64,000 nucleotides of DNA. Origin: Calliopsis andreniformis. Taxonomy: Eukaryota > Arthropoda > Insecta > Hymenoptera > Andrenidae. The stretch's first letter is position 1. Each line of letters begins with the position of its first letter. The DNA lies in contig NC_135064.1 in the NCBI RefSeq assembly GCF_051401765.1, positions 23,472,001 to 23,536,000 of the forward strand, read 5' to 3'. Made by a program: the position numbers and the translations under genes. Below are positions 1-11,900 of the stretch, one piece after another. A model generated the notes under the pieces. It was given only the letters and a program-made list of their open reading frames with translations. It searched no databases and was not told where the DNA came from.

Positions 1-3000
1 AATTATAGTTTGATACGAATGGTTCACAATTTTCACATAATTTGTGAAGAGTTAAGCTACAAGAATTTTCTCCAGTTTGACATATCTTGCCCAAATCACA
101 AGAAACTCATTTCTTGAGTAACTACTACTTCACTCACTCAGTTACATTAATATTTCCAGAGCTACTTCTCAATTCACAATTATCTATATGCTACGCATAT
201 CCTTCACCTGAAATGTTACGAAGAAACAAAAAGGAAACTTTCTTGTCTTCCCCTAGAGCAGAATAAAACACCCTCCACTTCGAAGGAGTTTCAGTCTACC
301 AAGAATCAGACCAAAGGTCTTCCCTCCACCACATAAAACTACACAAACCTCAAGTAAACACCCTTCAACTGTCTCCTAAAAATTCTTCTACCTCTTCCTC
401 AAATCAATCACCACTCCTTCACCCTTGTCTTCCACCCCAGTGATTCCAGCGCAATTTGTACACACGCGAGGGCATTAAAATCACTGGCTTCTCACATCGA
501 ACCACGACGTTCCACGAATTATCTCACAGACGCTGAGGAAAGGCTCTTATTTTCCCATCGTTGTTTGTCACCCACCCCTTCACCCCCGTGTTTCGCATCT
601 TCCATACTGCGCGCTCTTTTTCGAGAGCACAGAGAGAGCTGTTCGAATTACGCGGAGAGTTCAACCGTAAAAAAAAATCGCCACGTTCGCTGCTGCGACT
701 GACATTCTTTTTTCTCTCTATGTAAAGCGAGATCGTTTCGCGGCGGAGCCTCCGCGCAATAAAAATGTTTATGCGGACAGTAAAGGGATCGGCGTTACTT
801 GAAGGGAAAAATGAGGACGTATGTTACTCCCCCGACGCGTAAAAAACTGAATGAGCTAAATATTCCCTAGGATCGAATTAATTTTGGCGTCTGGTTTATT
901 GATGGCTGAAAGTTCACTGAAATAATATCTGATTTGTTTCATCTCTTATTGGATCTCGTCAATTATTACGGCTTGTTATGAGACAGGAGTTTCGTTACCA
1001 GGAGTATTTATAATTTATTATCGTGGAATTGTTAAAGCATGGTGATTGGTGGAACAGAGATAGCAATTATACGAAATTCTCTTGGCTATTGTATTTTCAC
1101 GATTTTATTATTAAATAATGCGTGTTACTGGTAAAGGATGTGTCAATTATTTCCTGTACATTATATTAGAAAACCTAATTAGTTACCTACGAAACTGCTG
1201 TCAATGAATATTACAGCTGATTCCTGGCGAAAGAGAATCAACAGAAGTGATATAATAATTAGCAAACAGGAGAGAATTTAAAAAAGAGAAGACAAACGCA
1301 ACCCCTGAAAATCACTCGAAACACAAAGGTCAGACTTTTTAAAAGACACTCAAGGAACGAAATAAAAACAACAGAAAAAGAACCAAAGACACCCAAAGAA
1401 AAGAAAGAGTCCAGAAAGCACTAAAACTCGAGAAAACCTCGAGACACAAGCCACCTAAAAAACGTCCTCAGAACCATAAAAGGAAAAGGAAACAATAGAC
1501 ACAAATTCAACCCAAAAAAAGGAGTCTGAAGAAGTCGAAGGATGACTTCGCAAAGGACGCAAGTTTACCAAGAAAAAGGCTGAAGGTAGTGACGAGAAGT
1601 CGCGGTGCTCAAGAAAGGGAGCGAGGAGGAAAACTCGTTTCGAAGACAGAGGGGTAAAATCTGGAACGAGGCGAGATCGGAAGGGAAAGACGAACGTGGT
1701 CGCGAGGAGCGCCGAGGAGACGGGACGGGGGAGAAAGTCGGAAGCGAGAGGAGCAGCAATGCAAATATCCGCGGCGACAGAGATTGAAACAATCCGCCAA
1801 TTAGAATCGTCGACGTGAACGGGATTATGCAGATTCGCGGTGGGTGCGCGGACGGACCAGGAACGGACTGGCAGCTGCCGCACCGCTCGCTTAATTCAAT
1901 CCGCCGAGTTGTCTTATGAATCGTAAACCGGCCTTTCCCCGCCCCGTGAAACTGAAACTGCGTCGAGCACGAAGAACCTCGTCGTCTTCGGCGAGCGACG
2001 CCATCCGCGCCGAGTCGCCTCGAAGGGAACGATAATGTGACTAGTAAAAGCCTGACTTAGCAGGGGCCGCGACTACTTGCTTTATTGTTGCATAGCGGCG
2101 GACGTCGCGGCAGAATACGATGTCGATGGAAGGGGTGGCTTCAAGAATCTAGGGTATTTAAAGAGTTATTTTTGTGAAACATTGTCCCCTTGGCGAGAAA
2201 ATATTCAGTTGTTTTGTGAGTAATGATGGTTTGGAGGATCGTTTTATGTGTTGAGGGTTGAATGGGTTTTTGGTTCACTCCTCAACTGGTGTGAATCATT
2301 GTCAGTATTAGTATTGGACGACGGAGACAAATATAGGATACAACATTTGCAAAAATACAGAGAATATAGAAGATATGTATTATAATATTATTTTGGAAAA
2401 TAGGAAAGGTATCTGAATTTAGGCTCCACTTTTTTAGTCAAATTTGTGAAAGTATGAATTTGCAGAAATATTTGTAGCCTAATTATGACATAAATCACAT
2501 CGCTAAAGAATATTTTACAATTTTCCAGTCTATTAATTTCTATAAGTCGACTGTGAATATTTGTTATACCAAATATCGAAAAGTAGAGTTAATACAGAAG
2601 CTAGGATCTCTACCATATCAATTAAGAATTAAAGCTAATATTATAACAAATTTCTCGAATATATTAAAAATACTTTTTGCTCTCTTACCTTATCTTGGAT
2701 TTCAAATTCATAACACCTCCACTCAATAAAAATTCCACTTCCAAGAAATATCACAAATCACTGAATCACGAATCACTCACCACATCAACATAGCATTATT
2801 TACACAATTTATACACAAGAACTTTCACTTCAAAGAACATAAAATAGCCACAAATATTTGCAGTACATAGAATAAGGAAGCCAAATTCACCCAACACTGT
2901 CGAAGATATTTAAAAGACTGTCCCACCGTCGGTCGAGTACCGCCTATAAAAGGGCAGGCCAAGAGTCGAGGAAAGTGTTTATTACAATTTTAAAAAGACA

Positions 3001-6000
3001 TTCGACCGGAATATGGCAGGGGTGGATCCGTTGAAAATGTGTTCCAGCAGGGGAGCCCGACGGGGAATAAATTGTACCGTCGCAGCGAGAATCTCAAGTA
3101 AATACTCGGTCGTCTTTTCCGCGAGGCATTTTTTTTTATCCGTAATAAAATAAAAGACCGTGGCCGATGGGAATTCTCACTTTTAGCATAATTGACGTAC
3201 CTCCAGGAGCTCGGTGAATTATTTTACTCGGGGTAATGCGATTTAAATACGAGCTACCGAGTGGATGCTGTAACGTCTTCCATACAGAAGGGGAGGGAAG
3301 CAGAGAAATGTAAATTCAACCCCCTTCTGCGTACCCCTTTCCGCTTCTGCGACGTGAATTTTTATCAAGCCGCTAAGAAAGAGCGAAGAACTGAACGGAA
3401 CCGCCGCTGAGATCGTCCGATTAATGTCCCAGAAATTCGAGATCCTCTTTGTCGCGCGAGCTGATTCAGGCCTCGAGTTGGAACTGTGCGCACAGTGAAT
3501 CTCGCGAAGCGGCGGGGCTTTAAAATTTCCTGTTTGGGAAGGAGACCGCGGAGTAAGCAATGGAAACGCGTCGCTATTGTCTTCCGTCGGGGCCATCGCG
3601 CGGGAAGGGGGAGAGAAAAAATCGTTTCGTCCCGAGGGATTCTTCAGAAAGGGTTCTTCCGTGTATCTGCGCGCCTTTCGCGTGCCTTTTGTGTCCCTTT
3701 CTCGTTACAGCGGCGATAAAAAGATCTTTCAAATATTAAACACGACAGGAATATTTCGCTGAACGCGGGATTAACAACAGCTCGTAATTTTCGCTGAGGA
3801 AAGCTAGAGACGTCTGAATAATGGGAACTCTGATTTAACACTTTGACTGTCGCAGTTTTCCGATTGTGGATAATTATAATTTAGGTGATTGATGTGGATA
3901 CAAATTTGTGATGAACACTGGGAAAGCACTTATAATGTTATGACAAAATCAGTGGAATTCCTATTACTTAGAATAATTTTATTTAAGATTGATGCCACTG
4001 TGATTCTGTTAAATTTTACTAAGTATTATAGTCTTTTTTCAAAAACTGTATCTGAAGAAGTGAAAAGGTACCCCTTAGTATAGGGGTACTTGTACTATCA
4101 ATTAATAGTCAAGCAGTAGTTCTTGATGAGGTTGCATACATGCAACAATGGTCTTCGAATAGTATATATGAAACTCAAAGATTTAAAATAACCAAATTTT
4201 ATATAAAGCTTATTTAGGCTACTACTAAAAAAGACTTTTCCCCAAATAAAATCTCCACCAAGACAATAACAAATTTTTTCTACATATTTTTCATCAGAAA
4301 CCTCAACTCCTATTTTACCATCTAACTAAAAAATAATACTAACAATGCACACTACTTCAAGTTCTTTTAAAATTTGCGTAATCACAGAAAAAGTGATACT
4401 ACTCACAGATAGTTGGGTTCTGCGAAAGGAATCGAAAAACACTCGACGTTCCATGTTCGATGGTATGGATGACTAGAATTATGGACAGGACAGGATGCGC
4501 AGCACCGGCGACGGGCTCGTATTTATCACGAAGAGTAAAACTGACAGCAGTCCATTTCCTGTTCGTCCTGCCTGCCTGTCTGGCTGAACATAATATCTCC
4601 TGACGAAACAACGTGGACGCCGTTTGTTTGGGAAACAATGGACCGAAACAATACCCAATCCCTCCTCGGTACGCGGACACGGATCCACGCCACCGTTCTG
4701 ATTTCCACGCCCTGTTACTCTCAGTCTTTCCATCGCGAGAAAATCTTCACAGAGTCTTCTTCAAGCATCACAAGGAAAAACCTTGTCGAGGGGATTCCCT
4801 CCATCAGCTGCGGCTATGTACATTTGACATGCTTCGCGATACGATAATGGCTTGTTTCGTTTTTATGGCTCTGTTAAGGAATGTCGCAGAGGAGATAATA
4901 AAATGGACGATTCCTCTCTGACGGAGAATCTTTTGTTAGATTGATTATGTCCTGCAGTCTTTAACGTGTTTTATTGTCATTGGATCTGTATGACATTATT
5001 CCTTTGAAGGTGGGGCACTTTTATCTGCAGTAGCATTGCGGTTCGACTTACATCATTAAAGGATTATCAGCTACATTATTAGAAAGCTTGTGTTTTCTAA
5101 ATTAAATAGCCCTGTGGTTCTAAGTTCGAAATTTTCCAATTTCTCTAAAATTCTCTAACTTCATTCGTCTAAAAAACAACCCCCATAGGATCGTATTTTA
5201 CAAAAATTCCATAAAACAAGAATACCTAGTCAGTTTTTCGAAAACTTATGTTACTTCTTGTAATCCTCTCCGTCACGAATGGAAGATCCAGCGGAGCCAT
5301 AGCTCATCAAAGAAATTATAACTGCATTAATCAGAAGGAACTGTCGGATCTCGGGGAACATTCCCCCTAATTACTATTTGTTCTCGGTCGCGATTGTTCA
5401 TACAACCGCAGCACGAAGTTTAATTGAAATACCGCACGACCGTGGATTCTCATTAACGATTTCTCGGGGATTCCTCGAGGATTCCTCGCAAGACGCCGAG
5501 GCGAGCGAAAACCGAACGTGCACTTGACAGAAATTAGTAATCCTTAATGGATGATGCGACGCAAGCATGGTATTACTCACTCCACTCGTTCACGTAGACG
5601 TCGGCTGCTTGGTCTAAGACTTAACAACCCCGGATATTCAATTAATTTCGGGAGACAATAGTAGCTCGCTTTTGCTCCAACGATTCGTACGTCCCTCATC
5701 TTTTGTGGGTTGTTTGATTATCCTGTGGATTTGGCTTTGCTATGTTTTATTGCGACTCCTGGGTTTTCGGATTTGCAATATTACAGCCTCAAAAACCTGC
5801 AAAAATTTGGAGAGCTGTAGTTATCAGGAAGTCTGAAGAATTAAATAAGATGGAGTGATTGGGAAATTAATAATATTTAGATGAAGACATTAGATAGTTG
5901 GATATTATACAATTTGTTTGGAATATTTATATATCTACGTATATTATATATTTATCTAAAATAATTATCTGGATAATGAGTGGAAAAGTAAAAAGAAATT

Positions 6001-6248
6001 TAATATTTTAGAGTCAAAGGTAAAAAATTAATTGAAAAAAATTCTGGAGATAGCAACGAGCTTATAATTTTGAAAATTCTATACTAGATCCTTTGAAAAG
6101 CTTTTATAATATATTCTATTGTATTATGTAATATATTCCAAGATCTTTTATAATACAGTTCATGGCCCAAAAAAAGTAATTCCGAAAAAAATATTCGGAA
6201 TTGCTGACTGCCCAAATAAGTACACATCACTCACCTAATCTTTTGCAG
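1..6248. other. Upstream intronic or intergenic DNA of the 6.2-8.2 kb gene
   Basis: No coding exon can be supported here. AT-rich stretches alternate with CpG-richer blocks (about 1600-2130, 3000-3780, 4400-4900 and 5260-5700). The stretch ends in a pyrimidine-rich acceptor (AG at 6247-6248) that opens the next exon in phase 1, so at least one upstream coding exon of that gene lies here or before the window. The CpG-richer blocks could be regulatory elements, but nothing in the sequence alone proves this. The open frames present are short and lack splice support. Confidence 0.5.
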
Positions 6249-8209
6249 TGTCTGCATTACAAGCTCCAGCAACAATCAAGATGACAACAACCACAGGCGA
6301 TCCATCAACCCTGAAGACCCCAGCTTCTCTATCAGGCGGAGACCTGGTCTCTCGTCTGCTAGCAGCGACTCCTCCCTACTTATACAACGTCCCCCTGACA
6401 CCACACAGCTTCTTCTTCAGCGAGATGCTGCGTTCTTTCGTCCAGGCAAAGACAGAGGCGTCCTCAGCTTCTGGGAACACAACCAGCGCGCCCAGGCGTC
6501 GCAAAAGGTCCTGGCGAGACGCTCGTGATCGTCCACTAGAGCTGACCACGAAAGAAAGGCAGCACCACCATCAACAGCAACAAGAAAAATACTTCCACGC
6601 GCAGCCACAACAGCAACTAGAAACGCGACTGGAGAGCAGGAGCAAGAACGATGGCTACGACCCAGAGAGCAAAGTGGCGAACTTTGAACAAAAACCGAGC
6701 TTTGGTAGTGATATACTGAAGCCAGTAGATGAGAATAAATCAGACTTCAGTAAGCAGAGCAAGAGCTACTTCGACGAACGACCACGCCACTTCGAGCAGG
6801 CCCAACCGCCAGAGAACATCTTCGCCAGTGAGCTGCAGAAGATCAAGCCCGAGGAGACTCACTCGACAGACCGCAAGAACTGCAATTATAGTGATAGAAG
6901 TCCCTATGATGACCGCACGAAGAGTGCAATTGGTAGTCAGGAGTTGTCACCGATGCTGGCGGATCAAAAGAAGCTCGACTTCTCTAGGAATTTTCTTCCT
7001 GGTCTTCCTGGCAGAGGCTGCGATATGCTGCAAGGTGTCAAAGGTTTCGGGTTGCCTGGGAACATGACTAATCCTGAGTTTCTTCCTGGACCACTCTGGT
7101 ATCCACCTTATCCTATGCCTCAGTCATATCCTGGCATAGATCCCCTGCACTTCTTCATCGACCTCCGCGTGTCTGGGCATATTTGGGACCGTAAACTGAG
7201 CGAGAGGCAGTTGCCTTTTAAGGGAAAGCACTGCTCGGCCTTTAGTGTGCCGCAGTCGAAGGAGTATAGTAGCAATAGGCCACTGAATTTGACCAGGGAT
7301 GAGGCTAGCACGTCCAGGAGCAGCGAGGAGAACTCCCATGGGACGAATTATATCCTGAGACACCTGACTAGGACGTATAGGAACATTAGTCAGGCCCAGA
7401 AGGCGGCTAGGAGTGAAACCACGACGGAGGGGGAGGATAGCTCAAAGGAAGCTGATGACAGTGAGTGTCTGTGCTTAGAATTGATATTGAAATAGTGCTT
7501 TGTGGTGGGTTTGTTGGCTTCTGTGAGGCTAGGCTTATTGAATAATATGAGCAATTAGTAATTAGGACTCTGTTACATGAGATCAGTGCAGACTGAAATT
7601 CTGCAAATTGAAATTTTCATAAACACTATTAAAATAATGGAATTAAATTCAAAATTCGCTTTATCCTTAAAATATTATAATTTGTGCTTGTTTTTATGTC
7701 TTGTGTATTTTTGTATGTAATTTATATACATTCTATGCTTCACTTTTTTATTAGTGCACGGAGATCCGAACCCTAGCGATGAGTTGTATTGTGTTTCTGG
7801 GGTTGAATACTCCTTTACAGCTTTTAATTTTAATCAGTTTATCCTAGTTTCATAGTAGCCTTCACAGATTTTTTCCAGACTTCTTTTTTAACACTCGTTA
7901 AATATCTAATCAGTTAATCTCGTTATTCTATTTAAAAGAGTCAATTAGACTAGAATTTTGTCATTGCTGCAGGAAATTAACAATATAAGCAACTTCCTTA
8001 CAAAACAAGTTCTTCAGTTCTTCATTTTATTCCAAAACGCAGATGAGAGGTTCCCCAAATCCGAGAGCACAGCTTCAACGTCCACTGCATGCCAGGATGA
8101 AGGCAGAAAGGATCTTCGAGCCCTCATCGGTCTGGAGCTGGTAGTGGACTACGTGAAGGAGCCCAAGGGAGATCCTTCGAACGAGCAGACATCGCAAGTA
8201 ACCGAATAA
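6249..8209 (+). CDS. C-terminal two exons of an unrecognised putative transcriptional regulator
   Basis: The coding exons are 6249-7460 and 8043-8209 (TAA at 8207). The intron has a GTGAGT donor at 7461 and a pyrimidine-rich acceptor ending at 8042. The first exon needs one base from an upstream exon, so the N-terminus is missing. The spliced part encodes about 459 residues. Visible features are a hydrophobic block near residues 33-68 (SRLLAATPPYLYNVPL, then FFFSEMLRSFVQAK), a basic patch RRRKRSW, a His/Gln run, and two short motifs, PLELT (6533-6547) and PLNLT (7280-7294). These resemble variant CtBP-binding PxDLS motifs. There is also a Pro/Tyr-rich part with HFFIDLRVSGHIWDRK, and a C-terminal LIGLELVVDYVKEPK. 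No zinc finger or homeodomain is visible in these exons. Low-complexity content with short conserved-looking islands suits a developmental corepressor or transcription factor; that is inference. I do not recognise the family. Confidence 0.8.
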
Positions 8210-8873
8210 CTCGTGAAAACCGAACGATTCTCTTCTGTTCTCGCCCGTATAAATAGACGTAGCCTCGACACCTTGAGCGATGGCTACCATCAGACTTCGA
8301 CAGACTACGTCGTCGCTCAGGGTAACATAGGAGACTCTGAACTTCTGCTGATCGTCACGAATATTCTGTTTCACGATATATCGACTAAGGATCGTAGTCG
8401 ACTTGCACGTTTTTACCTTTTCTTAAAAGTATTTCGATCTTTACCTTTGACCATCTTCTTTTCTGCCTTTTATTTTTGGAGTATGATAAATTTCAGCTTC
8501 CTCTTGATCTAGGAAATGTGAATATTTTATTTTCAGAAGCCTGTATTTTAATTGTGGTGTGAATTAATTTGTTTACTGTGACTTGTTATTTTTTTTGTTA
8601 TTGGTTGATACGTCTTTGGAATCACTGTCACTATAGCTTCCAGACACTGACTTTTAATTCAATAGTCCGTTCTCTCGAAGACTTTGCCCAACTCGCGATC
8701 GAGACTCACTCGAACGCGTCACGTCTTAGCGAAAAGGATCTTTTAGAGATCCTCCTGGGGCAAACTCCGCTCCCAATTCAACTGTATGTGATATAAGAGC
8801 TGTACATATTATAGTAGCGTTCTATTGTATCTATATGTACTGATAGGAAGTATTCGACGTGTATATTAAACGC

Positions 8874-8879
8874 AATAAA
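8874..8879 (+). terminator. Poly(A) signal AATAAA of the 6.2-8.2 kb gene
   Basis: A canonical AATAAA lies about 665 nt past the stop codon at 8209, at the end of an AT-rich stretch. 8210-8880 would then be the 3' UTR; it holds no supported ORF. Confidence 0.55.
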
Positions 8880-8880
8880 A

Positions 8881-10744
8881 ATAATACGATTTAACCTGAG
8901 AGCTTTGCATTCCTTTCAAAAAGTTCAATTTTCAAACAGGAAAAACACGATTTGATAAAAGAAGCTGAAAAAAGCTCCATAGTAGATCATTCTTCTGACC
9001 GTTAAGCTATTTTTAATCTCCCAGCAGAGATCAATCTTCAAACTTTCCTCAGCTTGCTCCAACCCTCCCCAACCTCCTTACACGTGTCTGCAATGACCTC
9101 CGCCAGTCAAGGGTTAAAAGGACTCTCTGATCAAGATCCGATCAGATACCCCGTTCAGACCTTACAAAAATCTAGCAAAAGGAGTCGTCTGAGGACTCTC
9201 GACTCAAAGGGCGCTCGATTAAAAAATCAGTGAAACAGCGAGGTGGGATTTCTCTTGGAGCTCACGAGTCGCGCTTTGAATCAAGTACACAGACTCGAAA
9301 TACGCATCAACAAAACGAAGGGTCCGGCTGCTCGCTGCACTCGAACCCCCGAGGGGTGAGACAGAAGCCGGAGGGGTAGCTTTCCTCACCTTCCTCAATG
9401 CACCAGCTCGTTAGAATCAAGAGCACACTCGAAGAAAACGCACACGGCTAAAGGAGCGTCACATTCAGCCGAGTATATGGTCACGCTTCTTTCCACCCGC
9501 CTCTCGACGCTATTTGACATTAATAAACCTCCGTGACGACTCGTTGATCGATCGAAATCGACCGTTGCTCCAGATGCCACCTCTCTCTTCGACGAGCATC
9601 GACTGAGCATGATTAGGGGAGAATTCGATATACAGGGTGAACTTCGAGCGATGTCACAAAATATATGGAATGGAGAATTTCGTGTGGTATCATTGGGATT
9701 GCTCTCACAAATGTGATTATTAGTTTACGTATTATCATGATTTCAACACGCTTCTACACTAGCTCAATAAATTTTCATATCTTCCTTATTTTTACACCCC
9801 TATATTGTTTCTTCATTTCTTCACATCTTATATATCTTCATATCTTTGTATCTCTACAATATGCCATTCCTTCAAGTCTTCATTTCTTCATATCTTCATA
9901 TCTGCATATCTTCATCTCTCATCTCTTCACCTCTTCACCCCTTCATCCCTCCATCTCATCATTTCTTCATTTCTTCACCCACAAATAACCATTAGATCAC
10001 GTGGAAAGCATACTAAACATTCTGTCTAACATACATTTGTAGTTATTAAACCAGATCAAGTAAGGTGGGTATTCGTAAGTTTTCAAATAAACCTGCAGTG
10101 GTTTTTGAGACGCTGAAAGTAGATCATTTTCGAAACGGCGTTTATTAGAGTTCCTCTCTCCCTCGGTTTCGAGACGGCAGAGCACGCTTGTAAATCTCAT
10201 GACACCGCTTCAAACTCTCCCTATCTATAGACGCATGGAATGACATGAGATAGGCTTTTAGGGACGAGGGCAAATCTGACGGGAGATATCGATCTCCCGA
10301 CTCATTTACAAAGGTTCGACTGTAAAACTTCGCGTATGTTTGCCCGCGGTTAGATTGATGAAACGCGTTCCACTAGAAATCTATCTTGATGTCAGCGAGA
10401 TCGTTAGGTGCATATTGTTGCAAGTTAACGAGACTTAAAACACTAACAAGAACAACTGCCATGTGTGCTGGTTTTAACATAAAATGACACTGAACTCTTT
10501 AGACTAGAATAACTCTATTTTTTTGCGAAAATAAACCCTTCACACTAAAATATTTCATTAACATTAAAATTAAACAAAAATAAAGATTTTTGACAGAAAA
10601 TTATACAAATTTCTTTGAGCTCCCTCTTTGTTCCCTAAACAGTTTCCTTTAATTATAACATACTTTTATCGAATGCTTAGCTACAGATCCAGTTAACAAC
10701 TTAACGCAGATTCTTCAGGATAAATCTCGATCTTTATCATTTCC
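8881..10744. other. Intergenic region between convergent genes
   Basis: No gene can be supported. 9240-9610 is CpG-richer. 9800-9980 is a pyrimidine-rich imperfect microsatellite, listed separately. The rest is AT-rich with no recognisable element. Confidence 0.5.
9800..9980. repeat. Imperfect TTCAT/CTTCATATC microsatellite
   Basis: The plus strand is almost purely C/T/A here, with many irregular copies of TTCAT, CTTCATATC and CTTCACC. It is a degenerate simple-sequence tract. It produces spurious Ser/His/Leu-rich open frames on the plus strand. Confidence 0.8.
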
Positions 10745-10750
10745 TTTATT
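10745..10750 (-). terminator. Poly(A) signal for the secreted-protein gene
   Basis: TTTATT on the plus strand reads AATAAA on the minus strand, about 40 nt downstream of the stop codon at 10790. This implies a very short 3' UTR. Confidence 0.6.
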
Positions 10751-10789
10751 TTCAAAATATTACGATCGCTGATAGCTCTTGTAACAAAT

Positions 10790-11677
10790 TCAATCGCTGT
10801 CGTGGTTGGCGATAACGCGTAGTTCGACAACCACCTCCCCCTTGTTATTTCCATCGATCTTCACGGTTCTACGACCCTGTCCTGGAAGAACGATGACATC
10901 GTCCAGGTTGGTCCTCCTAACAGGTGCTTCGACCAATTTATAACGCGCGATTGGCAACTCCTCTTTGTATGTCGTAGTTTGTCCTCCATATACCTTTTCT
11001 GGCGTGACAAGCGTGTACACCTAATTCAAGCATTAATGAGACATTTATGGAATTACACTGGAATTAACGTCAATGGGGGATGATATTTATTCGAGGATGG
11101 TTTTATAGTTAATTGGATTAACCGAGAACACCCTCCACGCTCGTTTAATCAACGTTCGCCATCGATGGATCGTTTCATTAAAAATGATTGGTGAGTAATG
11201 TTTTGGAAAAGAAATTGAGTTCTCTCAATAATTGATCTTTTAAGTAAGAATTGATATTCATTTACAGATTTTGATATCTAAATACAGTTTTATACTGCGT
11301 AAATATTACATAGTATCTACCAGATAAATCTAAATTAGCATAATATTAAATTAAATTTCTAGAAATATTCTCTAAACTGTGGTATAAGATTTTCGCCAGA
11401 ATTTCAATGATAACATCTACCTTAAAAAAAAAAGATGAAAAAGTCATAGAATGAAAAATCGCCTCACCTTTTTAGCAGGACGTAGCACCTCGTCAGCCTC
11501 GTTTGCGTCTCCAGCCGAGAAACTCAAATCTAGATCCCTCGAAGATTGTTCATTCGGCGTAGGGTAACTCAAGTCGCCGTATCGATTTTCATCCGCGTTC
11601 TGCAAGTAGTAAACTCGCCCATTGACGACTGCAACAAGAACCGCGACGACCGCGAGAACTCCTTGGCTCCTCTTCAT
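10790..11677 (-). CDS. Small secreted protein of unknown function (146 aa, two exons)
   Basis: Exon 1 is 11468-11677 (ATG at 11675-11677; 70 codons; donor AAG/GTGAGG). Exon 2 is 10790-11020 (acceptor TTAG at 11021-11024; 76 codons plus stop). The 447-bp intron is phase 0. Residues 1-20 form a clear signal peptide: a basic MKRSQG start, a Val/Ala/Leu core, and a likely cut after VVNG. The mature chain of about 126 residues is polar, has no cysteine and no membrane segment. It begins RVYYLQNADENRYGDL and ends with a Val-rich strand-like part, EVVVELRVIANHDSD. I recognise no domain. A role in cuticle, haemolymph or gland secretion is possible, but nothing visible decides between them. Splice sites, signal peptide and a close poly(A) signal make it a convincing gene. 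Confidence 0.8.
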
Positions 11678-11890
11678 TGTTTCACGTGTGGACTGGCGTC
11701 AATTAGCTGGAGAACTGGGCACTGGAAGAGAGCGACGTCCAATCCCCGACGAAAATAATAAAATAAACCTTTCCTCGTGGCAGCTGTCTGACTGGTTAAT
11801 CCGTTGTAAGGCGATTAGAGGACGTTCCACGGAATGACTAATTAAAAACGCATCTTGTCAGTGAGGTAGCGAACGACAATTTCGGTAGGC

Positions 11891-11900
11891 TATATTATAT
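11891..11900 (-). promoter_or_regulatory. Possible TATA element of the secreted-protein gene
   Basis: The minus strand reads ATATAATATA about 215 nt upstream of the ATG at 11677. It would place the transcription start near 11860 and leave a leader of roughly 180 nt. The call rests on this single AT-rich motif only. Confidence 0.3.

Noticed and set aside
4638..4668. ATG plus ten codons ending at a phase-1 GTACGC donor, as a possible alternative first exon of the 6.2-kb gene
   Set aside because: The donor is weak, there is no promoter element, and a phase match alone is a one-in-three coincidence.
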